Origin: Cephalotus follicularis
Taxonomy: Eukaryota > Streptophyta > Magnoliopsida > Oxalidales > Cephalotaceae
Length of the DNA: 64,000 nucleotides
Direction: 5' to 3'
Assembly: GCA_001972305.1 (NCBI GenBank)
Contig: BDDD01001607.1
Location: forward strand, 62,001-126,000
A model generated the notes under the pieces. That model did not search any database, had not been told where the DNA came from, and saw only the letters and a list, made by a program, of their open reading frames with translations. Of this stretch, positions 33,886 through 45,497 are shown piece by piece. How positions within the stretch are numbered: the stretch's first letter is position 1; every line of letters begins with the position of its first letter. The position numbers and the translations under genes are program-made.

Positions 33886-34341
33886 CATCCGAGATATAAG
33901 GGTAGGCTCTATACTCATATTAGCCATATAACCACCAGAACCCCGAACAAACAAATTCAAATCCAATCGCTCCATGTCTGTAATCAGCTGCGGCTGAGTA
34001 AACAAAGCCGCAACACTTCCCGAGCTCTTCCTACTCAAGGCATCAGCTACCACATTTGCTTTACCGGGGTGGTACTGAATATTCAAGTCATAGTCCTTCA
34101 AAAGCTCCAATCACCTTCTCTGTCGCATGTTCAACTCCTTTTGCGTGAAGATGTACTTGAGACTCTTGTGATCAGTGAAGACATCACAAGTTTCTCCATA
34201 CAAATAATGCCTCCAGATCTTTAACGCAAAAACCACAGCTGCTAACTCCAGATCATGTGTAGGGTAATTCACTTCATAAGGCTTCAACTGTCTTGAAGCA
34301 TAAGCTATCACATCACCATGCTGCATAAGAACACATCCCAA
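33886..34341 (-). pseudogene. Tekay-like RNase H fragment
   Basis: Minus-strand RNase H of the captured gypsy piece: [55 protein letters not shown] (34310-34150; Glu in DLEL, Asp in FTDHKSL). A stop at 34111 replaces the usual Trp after RQRR; then [28 protein letters not shown] continues to about 34030. Coding ends at the junction with the minisatellite near 33886; integrase is absent. Confidence 0.88.
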
Positions 34342-35754
34342 ACCCTTCTTGGAAGCATCACTGTATATCTGATATCCCCCTGACCTAGACGGTAATCAAA
34401 GAATTGGTGCTGACACCAGACCGTTCTTCAATTTCTCAAAACTTGCTTCCCTTTCTTCATTCCAAACAAACTGGACTCCTTTTCTTAGAAGTTGTGTCAG
34501 TGGCAAGGCTATGGAGGAGACGCCTTCCACAAATCGCCTATAGTAGCCAGCCAGACCCAAAAAGCTTCTAACTTCTGTTACCGTAGTAGGCCTCGGCCAT
34601 TTGGTAATAGCTTCAACCTTAGCAGGATCCACACTAATACCATTGGCTGTAACCACATGGCCTAAAAATGTCACCTGCTCCAACCAAAATTCACATTTCG
34701 AAAACTTCGCATAAAGCTGATTCTCCCTCAAAATACTCAGCACTATCCGAAGTTGAGCTTCATGTTCTTCTCCCGTCTTGGAATATACAAGAATGTCATC
34801 AATGAACACGATCACAAACTTGTCCAAGTATTCATGAAATACCCGATTCATCAAATCCATAAAGACTGCCGGTGCATTAGTAAGTCCAAAAGGCATCACC
34901 AGAAATTCATAATGTCCGTACCGGGTACGAAAAGTAGTCTTAGCTATGTCATCATCTTTCTCCCGCAGCTGATGATAACCCGATCTCAAATCGATCTTAG
35001 AAAAATACCGGGCACCTTGGAGTTGATCAAAAAGGTCATCAATCCTAGGCAAAGGGTATTTATTTCTAATGGTAATCCTGTTCAGCTCTCTGTAGTATAT
35101 GCACAACCTCATAGACCCATCCTTCTTTTTGACAAAAAGAACCGGAGCTCCCCACGGCGAAACACTAGGCCGGATAAAACCCCGATCCAACAATTCTTGC
35201 AATTGCTCCTTCAGTTCTTGCAATTCTAACGGTGCCATTCTGTAAGGTGCTTTAGATATCGGTGCCGCTCCGGGAATGAGCTCGATGGTAAACTCCACTT
35301 CCCGTTGCGGTGGCAAACCCGGTAACTCCTCTGGAAACACATCTGAAAACTCTCTAACAACCGGATAGTCCTCAAGGCGAGGTTCATCCTTAGAGACATC
35401 TTTTACAACAGCTAGGTAGCCCTCAGCACCTTTAGCTACCAATTTCCTAGCCTTCAGAGCAGAAATAATCTTAACTTCTCTTCTCAGCTGAGAGCCCTGA
35501 TAAACAAAGTCAGGCCTATTGACATCCCCAAACAAAACCCTCCGAGTGTGACAGTCAATCGTGGCACGATGGCGATCTAACCAATCCATGCCAAGAATCA
35601 CGTAGAAGTCATACATATCCATCGGAAAAAGATCAGCGTCCCGAACACGATCATCAAAAGAGATAGGACAAGCACGAAAACATTCAGATATCATAACAGA
35701 TGTACCCATAGGGGTCGAGAGAACCAAAGCTGGATCCAGAGATAGAGATGGCAT
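34342..35754 (-). pseudogene. Tekay-like protease end and reverse transcriptase
   Basis: Continuous reading frame from 35754 to 34396 containing the protease C-terminal part ([24 protein letters not shown], about 35630-35560), then a full-length [55 protein letters not shown] (Y where D is usual in the RLCIDYR motif), [28 protein letters not shown], and the catalytic [11 protein letters not shown] (about 34790). The connection [21 protein letters not shown] and [14 protein letters not shown] follow. A stop at 34396 and another break precede RNase H. The RT itself is nearly intact. Confidence 0.92.
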
Positions 35755-36962
35755 CCCAAGATGCCGAACAAACGATCTCCAGTATCATACAAAACATAAG
35801 TCATACGACCACAAACAGAAACATAACCCGAAACAGTACCTGGAGCACCTGTTGCCTGATGAGTGGTCAAAGCAAAAACTCGGTCGCCTACATTGCGCTG
35901 TCCCGCATTTCCGCCATTTCCTTTCTTCTCCTTTGCTCGAGGGTCTGTGCAATCCATGAAACGATGGCCCTGCTGTCCACACACAAAGCATGCCCCCGAA
36001 GCTTTATAACAAGTCCCAACCGGATGCCTCTTCCCACAAGTTTCACACTGTGCTATCTGAACATTGGGGTTACCCCCACCAGTATTCTTCTTTTGCTGCT
36101 TACTATTTCGGCCCTTATTCTGCTTCCCCGAATTTTGGCCCTGAGAGTCTCTCCTATTTCTCTTCTTTTCTCCTTCTAAACGAGCAGCCTGGAAGTCCAT
36201 TCTTTCCATCTCTATGTTCTTCGCGGCGTTTGCAACTTCTGACACATCTGCAAACCTCGAGTTAATCAGCTTACCCCTAAGCTGATAGTGCAGTCTCCAT
36301 TTAAATTTCTCTGCCTGTTCCGCTGCTGACCCTGCTGCAGGTCCCGCAAAGCCTGCCAATCTGGTTAACCGGCCTAAAAACTCAGTAACAGAGTGACCTT
36401 CCTTCTGTCTAGTCATCAGGAACTCCCTAGCATAGGCCTCTTTATCAGCAGTGGGAAAATACTGCTGATAAAAGATCTCACAAAAATCGGTCCAAGACAA
36501 GGTCTCGACAAAACCTCCACCCTTAGCTGTCTTCAAAGTCTTCCACCATGTCTGGGCATCACCTTCCAGCTTATATACTGCCAACTTAACCTTCTGATTA
36601 TCGCCACATTCCAGAACATCAAAAATCTTCTCTAAATGAGCAATCCAATGTTCAGTCTCCACTGGTATTGGCGCCGAAGAAAAGGATCGCAGTCTCTGTT
36701 TTTGGAACCTTTCCAGCCATACATGAGCTGGAGTATCAGGATGGTCCCTAGCTTCCCTAGCTGCATGAGCATCAACAGGTGCATTCTCCTCAGCTACTTG
36801 CTCACGACGACCCTGTTCATGATTCTGCTGCTGCTGCATCACTCGGTTCACTTCCTGAGCCACAGCCTGTCGAACCATATCGTCAATTGCAGGCTCATTT
36901 CTTACTCCATCATGAGCCGCAACTGGTTCGGTCCTCTGAGGGGTGTTCCTTGTTCGTGCCAT
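35755..36962 (-). pseudogene. Tekay-like gag with zinc knuckle
   Basis: Met at 36962 (MARTRNTPQRTEPVAAHDG). Capsid domain: WIAHLEKIFDVLECGDNQKVKLAVYKLEGDAQTWWKTL (about 36640-36530), W.DFCEIFYQQYFP, KEAYAREFLMTRQKEGHSVTEFLGRLTRL. Then a Lys/Asn-rich basic linker and a CCHC knuckle CFVCGQQGHRFMDC (about 35995-35950). The frame enters the protease active site VLYDTG (about 35795) and is then lost: the residues normally following DTG are missing and the frame shifts before 35754, so protease is defective. The start is supported by the PBS at 37118-37129. Confidence 0.9.
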
Positions 36963-37117
36963 CTACGCAACAAAATCCAAGATAAGAGAAAAGCAAAAGA
37001 GTCAGAAGGTCAAATGAAAGACATATCAAAATATCGTAACGAAGAAGTCCTAACCCAGTGTCTACCCAATCTCACAGGTCAAACCTAGTCAGGTCTTCTA
37101 AGGAAACAAAACCTATA

Positions 37118-37129
37118 TCTCTGATACCA
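37118..37129 (-). promoter_or_regulatory. Primer-binding site of the Tekay-like fragment
   Basis: tctctgatacca is the reverse complement of TGGTATCAGAGA, tRNA-Met type. It lies five bases from the LTR start at 37135. Confidence 0.85.
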
Positions 37130-37134
37130 CAATC

Positions 37135-37286
37135 TGTAACACCCCCGATGGTGGGAGCCCTTACAGGTCTAAATGCTAACAGAAACATATTGGAAATCTA
37201 ACAAAAGACTGATACGAAACGGATGTGGTGGTCTGAAAACATATCTTATTGCAAACTTGAAATAAAAGAGAGTCTGAAATTTTAGA
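37135..37286 (-). repeat. Truncated LTR of the Tekay-like fragment
   Basis: 152 bp beginning TGTAACACCCCCGATGG, nearly identical to the start of solo LTR Z at 26345. It ends inside the LTR (ttttaga) at the junction with the minisatellite. Confidence 0.92.
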
Positions 37287-37565
37287 CATTTAACCTTCTA
37301 TCATATCCTCTGTCGTTTAACGTTCTATGATGTTCTAGGTCATTTAACCTTCTATCATATCCTAGGTCATTTAACCTTCTATGATGTTCTAGGTCATTTA
37401 ACCTTATATCATATCTTAGGTCGTTTAACCTTCTATGATGTTCTAGGTCATTTAACCTTCTATCATATCCTAGGTCGTTTAACCTTGTATGATATTATAG
37501 GTCATTTAACCTTCTATAATATCCTATGTCGTGTAACCTTCTATCATGTTCTAGGTCATTTAACC
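37287..37565. repeat. Minisatellite (right part)
   Basis: Same aggtcatttaaccttctat units as at 33690-33885. Its first 96 bp (37287-37382) are identical to 33790-33885, the sequence just left of the captured fragment. It is followed by a degenerate ggtctgctcggcagcc repeat (37700-37830). Confidence 0.93.
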
Positions 37566-37934
37566 TAGCCTTAGAGGCTTCCTAAGTCTTGATATCAGAC
37601 TGAGAGCTTTAAGCTCTGACCTTCAGCCCTTGGGCATTGGTATGCTCTACATATAAGGTCTACCTTCTAGTATTGAGGTCTTGCCTTCAGTACAAGGTCT
37701 GCCTTCTACAAAAGGTCTGCTCAGCAGCCTTTAGAACTGGTCTGCTCGGCAGCCATGAGGACTGGTCTGCATGATAGTTGATAGCATTGGTCTGCTCGGT
37801 GGCCTTAAGGACAGGTATGCTCGGCATTCTTAAGCACTGAACCGAAATGCTTATAAGCCCACATGATATGTGTGTGTCAATGGTCGTGTCAACGTGGTGT
37901 GCTACTTAGCGCACCAAGGTAAGAGAACACTTAT

Positions 37935-38530
37935 GCGTCGACTGATTCAATACAATGCGTCGACATCTTGACTTGGGCCTCGATAGATTCTTAGCTCGCA
38001 TCAACACATTGCGCAGATTAGCACATAAATGCAAGGAAACACATTGCGCGTCGACAGCTTGCCGTCATGGTGTCGACTGGTTTCATTTGGCATTGATAGA
38101 GCCTTAAACATCGAAAAAGTACTGTCAAAGTGTCTCCTGCATTTTCAAGGTGTCGGCTGCCACCACAGAGCGTCGACTAGTAGAAGAGAGCATGACTGTC
38201 AACATAAGGTGTTGACAACTTGCGTGGGGCATCAAAAGACTAACACAAAGTGTTGACTGTGACCACTGCTCCCTTCAAAGCATCGACCTCGCTCAGCCAA
38301 AGCATGGCAACTAGACTTAGGCATTGATAGCTATTACAAAGCATCGATTGTTTGTACCAAGGCCTAAGCATAGCCTGTTAAAGGGAGGGCATCGACTCTT
38401 TGGGTGTTAAGCGTCGATTTCACTCTTACGCAACAATGCTCACAATGCCATTAAGCATCGACGAAAATGCTTACCAAGCCATTAAGCATCGACAACCCAT
38501 TTTAGGCATCGACAGGTGGCTCTCAAAGCA
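37935..38530. repeat. GTCGAC dyad cluster 4 (degenerate)
   Basis: More than a dozen relaxed copies in LTR W: tgcgtcgactg (37934), tgcgtcgacatc (37957), gcgcgtcgacagc (38045), gtgtcgactgg, agcgtcgactag (38169), gcatcgacctcg, gcatcgactc, gcgtcgatttc, gcatcgacgaa and others up to 38537. Many copies carry CG-to-CA or CG-to-TG changes. Confidence 0.75.
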
Positions 38531-39275
38531 TCGACGGCTTGGCCATGGTAGGGGGATTCGTCAAACAGTTCAAAGCCAAACAAAAATCCATTTCAAAGCA
38601 TGTGTAATCATACCTGCTAACAATGGAGCTTGTGGATTTGGGAGGTCTTGCAACAGAAATCGATGAACTGCCACTTCCTTCACTTCAATCACTGCGGCAT
38701 TGCTACTCCTCGTGCGTAAACTAAACTTCCACCGCAACAAACCCACTGAATTAACTTAGTCTTCAGCTATAACGACCATGGAGGTGGAAAGCCGAAGCTA
38801 AAAAATGAAGCTTCAAGCGTCAGCGTCCATGGAGGAAGAAGGAAGAAGACGACGGAGAGGAAGAAGAAGAAGGCTTGAGAAACTCATCTTCTCACTTGGC
38901 GCAAAAATAGCGACGAAGGGGCCAGCCGGCAGTGAGATTGCCGTTGCCACTCTCTTCTCTCTCTTTCTCGTGCGCTTCTCTCATTTCTTTTCTTCTCTCT
39001 TTCTCACTTCTCCCGTTTCCTTCTCACTTCCTTTCTGTTGCTTCTTCTTTAATCTTCAAGAGGTGAGATATCCATGAGAGTCAAACTCTCTAGATGGGAG
39101 AAAAAGAACCCATGCTTTTTCTTCTCCCAGCAATGCGTTAAACATGATATGAATATCATTTGGGCAATAAGACCATCATGCTGCATGTGAGATAATTGGG
39201 CCTCAAAATTGTGGGCTTCAATATGTAATATATTTTATCACTTTGGGCCTATATTGGGCTTTATTACAGCTTACA

Positions 39276-39886
39276 ATGGATGCACTCATACCAGAAGTAT
39301 TCCCCAGCTCGACTACATCATCGACGAAGTGGAGGAGCCACCGATGGATGACTCTTTCCATGTCAATGAAGCAAGAAGCTAGGGATACGATTATCGACCT
39401 CTCGTAGAAGCCCTGCTTTGAAGTTCTAATTTATGTGAACAACTCAAAAGCAGTGGAAGGAAAAATAGTCAATTTGAAGTTTAGGGTTTAGGGCCGATTA
39501 ATTTTAAATTTCATCCAATTGATTAATCCCCAATCAATGGGATGCCCTAAATTATGTCCAAATTGTCCCAATAAATGTCCAGGGAACCAGAATTAACATT
39601 CAATCAAACTGAAAGCTAAAACAAAGCATGGGGGAAGATCGGGTTCAACATAGGGTTGCCAAACACCCTAACCAAAGGGGCTGAAAAAATGGCTCACAAG
39701 GACAACACATAAACCATTGCCAATAAGCCCAAGAAATCCGAACCCTAGCTTCCCTAACCCTAAGGGTATTCTAGGGTTCCCACCAAAGAGATATGGGAGT
39801 TCGGCTAGGGTTCACCAACCCTATCGACAGCCCCCTGCCATGCGCCGCAAAGAAAGAGGAAAGAGATGAGTACCAAAGGTGATGCC
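39276..39886. other. Tat remnant and fragment of Copia LTR X
   Basis: 39276-39440 may continue the Tat gag frame (cgactacatcatcgacgaag...), but I cannot prove it. 39440-39886 resembles LTR X in reverse orientation (aaatgtcc...gaattaacattcaatc compared with 11535-11585, and the gaaagaggaaagag stretch compared with 11795-11825). It is cut at 39886 by Copia LTR Y. Confidence 0.45.
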
Positions 39887-40056
39887 TGTTAGAGAGGAAG
39901 TGTTGCGAGCAAGTGTCGAGCTTGTATTTACTTTATCTTGTATAAACGATTTATAAATTCAATAAAGATGTTTATTTTTTTTATCAATGGCTATGAGTTC
40001 ATTTCATTAATACATACTTTATTAGTTGTAAATGAATGTCCTGGAATAAAGTTAGA
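39887..40056 (+). repeat. Copia LTR Y, left part (split by CACTA)
   Basis: Starts TGTTAGAGAGGAAG. Its aattcaataaagatg segment (39957) aligns with the ataaaggtgtatg region of LTR Y at 23448, and it ends gaataaagttaga. The sequence resumes at 61197 after the CACTA element. Confidence 0.72.
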
Positions 40057-40089
40057 CACTACATGAAAAACAGGCAACGTCGAGAGCAG

Positions 40090-40245
40090 ATGGCGAGGGC
40101 ATGGCGAGGGCACCCGAATCTCCTCGCTGTTGCCCAGCTTTTTTTATTTTTTTATTAAAAAGGCATGGCGAGGGCACTATTACCCTCGCCATGCCCTCGC
40201 TAGCCTAAAAATACATGGCAAGGGCAATAAATGCCCTCGCCTAAT
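40090..40245. repeat. CACTA left subterminal repeats
   Basis: GCGAGGGC units in both orientations, e.g. tggcgagggcatggcgaggg, then atggcgagggcact facing accctcgccatgccctcgc (about 40165-40200), which can form a hairpin. Such arrays normally bind the TNPA protein. Confidence 0.88.
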
Positions 40246-41144
40246 GCTATACCTAACCTAGCACTTTCCTTTTTTCTTCATCTCTCTTTTTTCTCACTCT
40301 CTCATCCTCCTACCACTCTCCCTCTCTCCTTCCTCTCTCTCATAACCGATACTCTCCTCCTCCTGCCACCACCGCCGCTACTCTCTTTCTTCTCTTCCAG
40401 CCAGCCTCCAAGCTTGGATTCCAGGTATTGTCACCGATTTTTTTAGGTTTTATAGTATAAATGTGTAAATAGGCATATATATATTATTAGTATATATATA
40501 TATTATATTATAAATTTTTGTTTCTTTGTATATATATATATAATTTATATTATTAATATGTATATATATATAATTTATATTATTAGTATATATATATATA
40601 GTGTATATGTATGTACAATTTATATATATGTATGTATAATAGTTAGTAGTATATATGTATGTATAATTTAGTTAGTATGTTAGTATCGTGTTTAAATTTA
40701 TTGTAGAGTTCAATTACCTATTATGATTAAAGACGAGAGAAACCTTAGATTCTCGTTCATGATTCGTTCAATAGGAGTGAATCATGAATTGTCCCGTTCG
40801 GATAGTTCTCGCATACACACGTCCACTGTAGTATATATTGTTATTTTGTGCACATAGTCTTCTTCAAGAAAGTTTTAGTTACACTCCTTAAACATATTCC
40901 TCGGATACATAATTAAACCGATCAATTCAGTCTAGTTCGTGTGTTTGAGGAACCGTGGGGAGATGCTGCCGAAATTTTCTCAGAGTGAACTATGCAAGTG
41001 GGATAATGATATTAGTGGAGGTACGTAGTCGGGAATGGGATAGGGCCATACCTTTTAGAGTTAGGTGGTGAGATATACTTCATTCAATGCATTTTGAGAA
41101 AAGTATACTCGAATCTAACAATCTTCTACCCTACTTATAGAAAA
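40246..41144 (+). other. CACTA 5' region with (TA)n tracts
   Basis: Pyrimidine-rich leader-like DNA (40260-40400) followed by long alternating TA/TG tracts (40470-40665). It probably contains the promoter and 5' UTR of TNP2, possibly with an intron. No coding recognised. Confidence 0.45.
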
Positions 41145-42445
41145 AATGTCTGTGGACAGGAGTTGGATGAGTAGGCAGGTTGTCCGGGGGTTACTAACAG
41201 AGGAATTTAACAGGGGTGTGCTCGCTTGCTTAGATTTTGCATTTTCAAACCAATATTTTGTCTAGAATAGTAAGATAAAATGTCCTTGTAGCCGTTGCAA
41301 GTTAAGGGCATTTGGAAGTCGATTTAATGTGCGGTTACATTTGTTGAAGAAGGCTTTCACCCCTCATTACACATTGTGGGATCAACACGGGGAAAGGAGG
41401 GAACACCGTCAAGCTGCAGTAGAGCAGCCAGACCCCTCGGGTCCGAGCAACACTTTTGTTGATCTCGTAATGGATGATAGGGGGTTCGAGTTTGACACTG
41501 GTGAACATGACGATACGTCCGATGAACTTCTTAATCCCAATGTAAAGAAGTTCTATGACCTGCTTAAGGATGCAGACAAACCATTGTCGAATGGCTATAA
41601 AAAATACACCAAGCTATCTATAATGATGCGACTCATGAATGTCAAGTCCAAGTACGGGATTCCCAACGAAGGGGCTGAGGAAATTCTTCAGATCATTAAG
41701 AGCGGAATGCGTGAGGATGAGAAGTTTCTTGAGTCTTATTACAACCTGAAACAAATGATGAAGACATTGGGATTAGGCTACACAAAGATAGATGCATGTG
41801 TCAATGATTGTATGTTGTATTACGGGGATCAGCACAAGTGCGCTACAGAGTGTCCAACATATAATCATCCTAGATTCAAACCTAGCGGTGACGGAAAGAG
41901 AAAGAAACAAGTACCTTACAAGGTTTTTTGTCACTTTCCAATGGCACAAAGACTTCAGAGACTGTTTCAATCAGACAAAACATCTGCTGATATGAGGTGG
42001 CATAGTAAGAAGAGGAAGGATAATGACGGTGACGAAGTGGGAATGGTACACCCGGCTGACGGTGATGCTTGGAAGCACTTTAAAATTACTTTTCCATCGT
42101 TTGCTGCAGAGGTTGGCAATGTTAGAACAGGAATAGCAACATACGGGTTTTGTCCTTTTGGGGTTAGTAGTTGTGTTTACTCTTGCTGGCTTGTTTTTAT
42201 TTTCCCATACAATCTTCTACCTTTATTGTGTATGACGAAGCCATTCATGTTCTTGTCCTTGTTTATACCTGGACCAAAAAGCCCAGGGAAAGATATAGAT
42301 GTGTTTCTGCATCCACTCATTGATGAGTTGAAGATGTTGTGGGAAACTGGAGTTGAAACCTATGATGCATCGCGTGAGAAGAACTTTCAGATGAGGACAG
42401 CTTTAATATGGATGAATAGTAACTTTCTTGCCTATGGAATGCTGT
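41145..42445 (+). pseudogene. CACTA TNP2 transposase, 5' part
   Basis: Met at 41146 starts SVDRSWMSRQ...FNRGVLACLDFAF, the transposase-associated N-terminal domain, with CPCSRCKLRAFG and a HL...YTLWDQHGE end (about 41280-41395). Then the Transposase_21 catalytic region: LMNVKSKYGIPNEGAEEIL, LGLGYTKIDACVNDCMLYYGDQHKCATECP (about 41760-41850), DMRWHSKKRKDN, MVHPADGDAWKHF, FGVSSCVYSCWLVFIFPYNLLPLLCM, IPGPKSPGKDIDVFLHPLIDELKMLWETGVETYDAS. A TAG near 41267 breaks the N-terminal domain; the rest is one long open frame. It is interrupted at 42445 by Athila-2 after AYGML. Confidence 0.92.
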
Positions 42446-43625
42446 TGATAAGCATAAAAATGTGTGATTTTAATGATTTATTTATTGTATTTTTATGCTT
42501 GCAATAGACTACTGTGGTGGTGTTTATTTGATTTTCAGGTATTATGCTGATTATTGCGGAATAAGAGAAAATGAAGCTAAAACGCAACTTTTCGAGTTAA
42601 AGTGGTTTGAAGTCAATTTAACACCAGCACAAGCCCAGCATGCATACATCTCCATTCCATGCACATCAATTCATACAAAACGCCACGAGCCCATACATTG
42701 ATAAATCAAAATAATAGGGTTTTGTCGGTTGTGTGCATATATAAAGCGAAAGCGAAAGGAACACAATTGAGGAGGGAAGTAGGAAGACAACAGTAGTACG
42801 GAGATGCCAGAAAAGGAGAGGAGCGGCGTGGAGAGGATGAAGAATTCATTGAAGAAATTTGCTGCAATCGTCACTATGTCCGGCTAAGTATTTTAATCCC
42901 TAAATGTAGATGAACTCATGTTATATATATACATATTTCAGTTTTGGTTTCAAGTTTAATTGCATGTTTGTGAGACACTTTTTCTTGTCAAAGTAGTGAC
43001 AACATTGATGAGAAGAATTTTTTAAATATAAAATCTGTTTGGATGATGTATTGTTAGTAGCTTTATTTCGTCTATATCATGAAATACTTTTTATGTGATT
43101 GAACCAATGACACCCTTTAACCAATTAACCTTTTGAGAGTATCAAGGTGTGACAGGATATGTTGTACCTAGGCTAAATCACTAGTTTTCTGTGTTAACCA
43201 AAGACACCCTTTAACCAATCAACCTTTTGAGAGTATCAAGGTTTGACAAGATAGGTTGTACCTAGGTTAATTCGGTAATTTTCTACGCTAAACTGAAACT
43301 TGTGCCATGAAATTGAATATATATATATACATGCGAGGATTCTCACATCTACGGGATTGTTGTTTCATATTACTTTTCTTATTTATTTATTTTGTTAGTT
43401 TACGTTAGATATTTAATTTGAATTGTTTAGTTTCTCATTGTTATAGTTTAATCCAACCAATCATCTTTTCTAAGTTATTTTTATTGTTCATTTATTTTCT
43501 GTTTTAGTACATCCTAGGTTTATTTTTACAGCATCTCCTTTCAGCTCTTTGTGATAATGATTCCTACTTCCACTTGCTAAATTGTTAGATTAGGGTAATT
43601 TTGATTCGGCCTAATGACACCCATC
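42446..43625 (+). repeat. 5' LTR of Athila-2
   Basis: Starts TGATAAGCATAAAAATG exactly after the TSD gctgt (42441-42445) and ends about acccatca (43625), seven bases before the PBS. A TATA-like catatataaagc lies at 42736. Two partial repeats on aaccaat..accttttgagag (43106-43140, 43197-43230) lie inside it. Confidence 0.88.
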
Positions 43626-43632
43626 AAAATTT

Positions 43633-43650
43633 TGGCGCCGTTGTCGGGGA
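43633..43650 (+). promoter_or_regulatory. Primer-binding site, tRNA-Asp type
   Basis: tggcgccgttgtcgggga differs by one base from TGGCGCCGTTGCCGGGGA, the PBS widely used by Athila/Tat elements and complementary to the 3' end of tRNA-Asp. Confidence 0.88.
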
Positions 43651-43741
43651 ACGTAGTGAGTGTCATAAAAGTAGCTTAGGGAGCGTAGTGAGTGTCATAA
43701 AAAAAACTTAGGAATTTTTTCTTCTTTTTAGTTTGGTTAGA

Positions 43742-45497
43742 TCCATGCTAGGTCGTCGATCATTTGATGCCAAAGTAGTTACTTGCAACCTAGAAATTTA
43801 AAGAACCCCTGCTGCCATTAGAGCAAACACCATAATGGGTGAAAATCATGAGGCACCCGAAAGACGACCCTTAAGTGAACATTTTACCCAGGTGCATATA
43901 CCACTGCCACGTATATTAGGGTGCCTGTTGCCCAATCAGCTCAGGATGAGATCAAGTCTAGCATTATTCAGATGTTACCATCCTTTTATGGACTTGCCAA
44001 TGAAGAATCGTACAAGCATTTGGATGAATTCATTGAAATTTGCTCCACGTTTAAAATTTAGAACTTGTTGGAGGATGCCCTTGAGCTAATCTTATTTCCA
44101 TTCTCATTGAAATATAGAGGAAAACAATAGTTACATTCCTTAAACTCCGTAATCATCACCACATGGGCACAATTACAGCACGAGTTCCTCAAGAAATATT
44201 TTCCCATAGGCCGAACTAACTAGATAAGACGAGCTCTTACTAGCTTATCGCAACAAGATGGTGTGTAGTTTCATGAATCATGGGAAAGATTAAAGGATCT
44301 AATAAAAAAATGTCCCCATCATGCCGTTCCTAAACGACCGTTACTCTAATGCTTCTACGATGGACTGACCGCTCAAAATAGGCAGACGGTGGATGCTTCT
44401 TGTGGAGGTACATTCATGCACAAAAGTGAAGACGAGGCTTGGAAATTGTTTGAGTCTCTTAGCGAGAACTCTTTGCATCATTTATCATCCAAAGTAGAGT
44501 CCTCCGCAACGGGTACTCAAGAGAAAGGAGGTATATATGAAGTTAGCCAATTTGAAACCATTAAGGCTAAGGTGGACATCTTATCCCATAAAGTAGATAA
44601 GGTAGACATCTTATCCCAGAAATTAGATAAAGTGCTGACCATAACGATGCTTCCGACGTAATCTACTCAGAATTCCATTGCACAAGAGACTTGTGATTTG
44701 TGCACTAGCCCAACACATTACATGAGTGATTGTCCGCTTGCTGTGCAATACCCTGAATTTATTCAAGAGCAAGCACAAGCAATTCAAGGATTCTCCAGAC
44801 CGGTTAAAGATCCATTTTCCAATACGTATAACTCGGGATGGAGGAATCACCAAAAATTTTCATGGAAGTATCCCAATACTAGCCACAATCCCCCATATAG
44901 GCAAAATAATTTCATTCCTTATCAAAATGCCTATATGTATGTTCAACAACCAAATCCTCCACCACATCAAGTGCCCACGATAGCTGAAGATAAAATGGAT
45001 AAGGTTCTATTTGCTTTGGATGGGATCACAAAGAATAGCCAAATATATGATCAGATTCTTCACTCCCATACCCAATCCATCTCAAAATTAGAATCTCAAA
45101 TAGGACAGCTAGCCGATATAATTAGGAAAAGAGAAGAAGGACACCTGCCTAGTCAAGTGGTAGGTAACCCTAGAAATCAGTCTGGACAGTGTTGCCACAT
45201 TGAACAAGCTCAAGCAATTACTACTTTGAGAAGTGGTAGAATAATTGTAGAACCGCAAGTCACTGTTGCAAATCTTGATCCGACTCATGAAAAGAGTCTT
45301 GAGGAGAATGAGTTTTCTGAGAGTGGTGAGAAAGAGAGCGTTAGCAATTCTGAAACGGAAGTCACTAAAGCCTCCACATCTAAAGAGAATGAACACATGG
45401 GGAAGGACAAAGACATTATTCCTGCTTCACCTAAAGCACCTTATCCTGAGTGTTTGCGATCTCCGTCTTTAGTTCCTCCGTTGGGTAAAAAGGCATG
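43742..45497 (+). pseudogene. Athila-2 gag
   Basis: The capsid part (43747-44660) is broken by frameshifts and stops: GENHEAPERRPLSEHFTQ, SIIQMLPSFYGLANEESYKHLDEFIEIC (mixed frames near 43960-44045), and DEAWKLFESLSENSLHH (44420). From 44698 the frame is open for 266 codons: CTSPTHYMSDCPL (partial zinc-knuckle-like), the Athila signature NTYNSGWRNHQKFSW (about 44820-44865), a Pro/Gln linker, LESQIGQLADIIRKREEGHLPSQ, ITTLRSGRI, then an acidic Ser/Glu-rich tail to a TGA at 45496. Compared with Athila-1 gag it is diverged but colinear. Confidence 0.85.

Larger units (their letters stand above)
32372..39275 (-). mobile_element. Large gypsy-type LTR 'W', composite
   Basis: In plus orientation it begins tgtcatgccccgaactg within the Tat gag and ends about cagcttaca at 39275; flanks atgta (32367-32371) and atgga (39276-39280) may be a one-mismatch TSD. 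It carries the stretch gcatgtagtatccg (32572) followed by tttatcggactatgcccc, which recurs in reverse at about 59494-59535 in the LTR that splits the CACTA TNPA gene, so both belong to one family. It contains two minisatellite zones, a captured 3.4-kb Tekay-like fragment (33886-37286) and a dyad cluster (37935-38530). No integrase or RT of its own, so it is a solo LTR. Confidence 0.6.

Noticed and set aside
35748..37088. Four plus-strand frames of 80-150 codons
   Set aside because: Antisense shadows of the Tekay-like gag on the minus strand.
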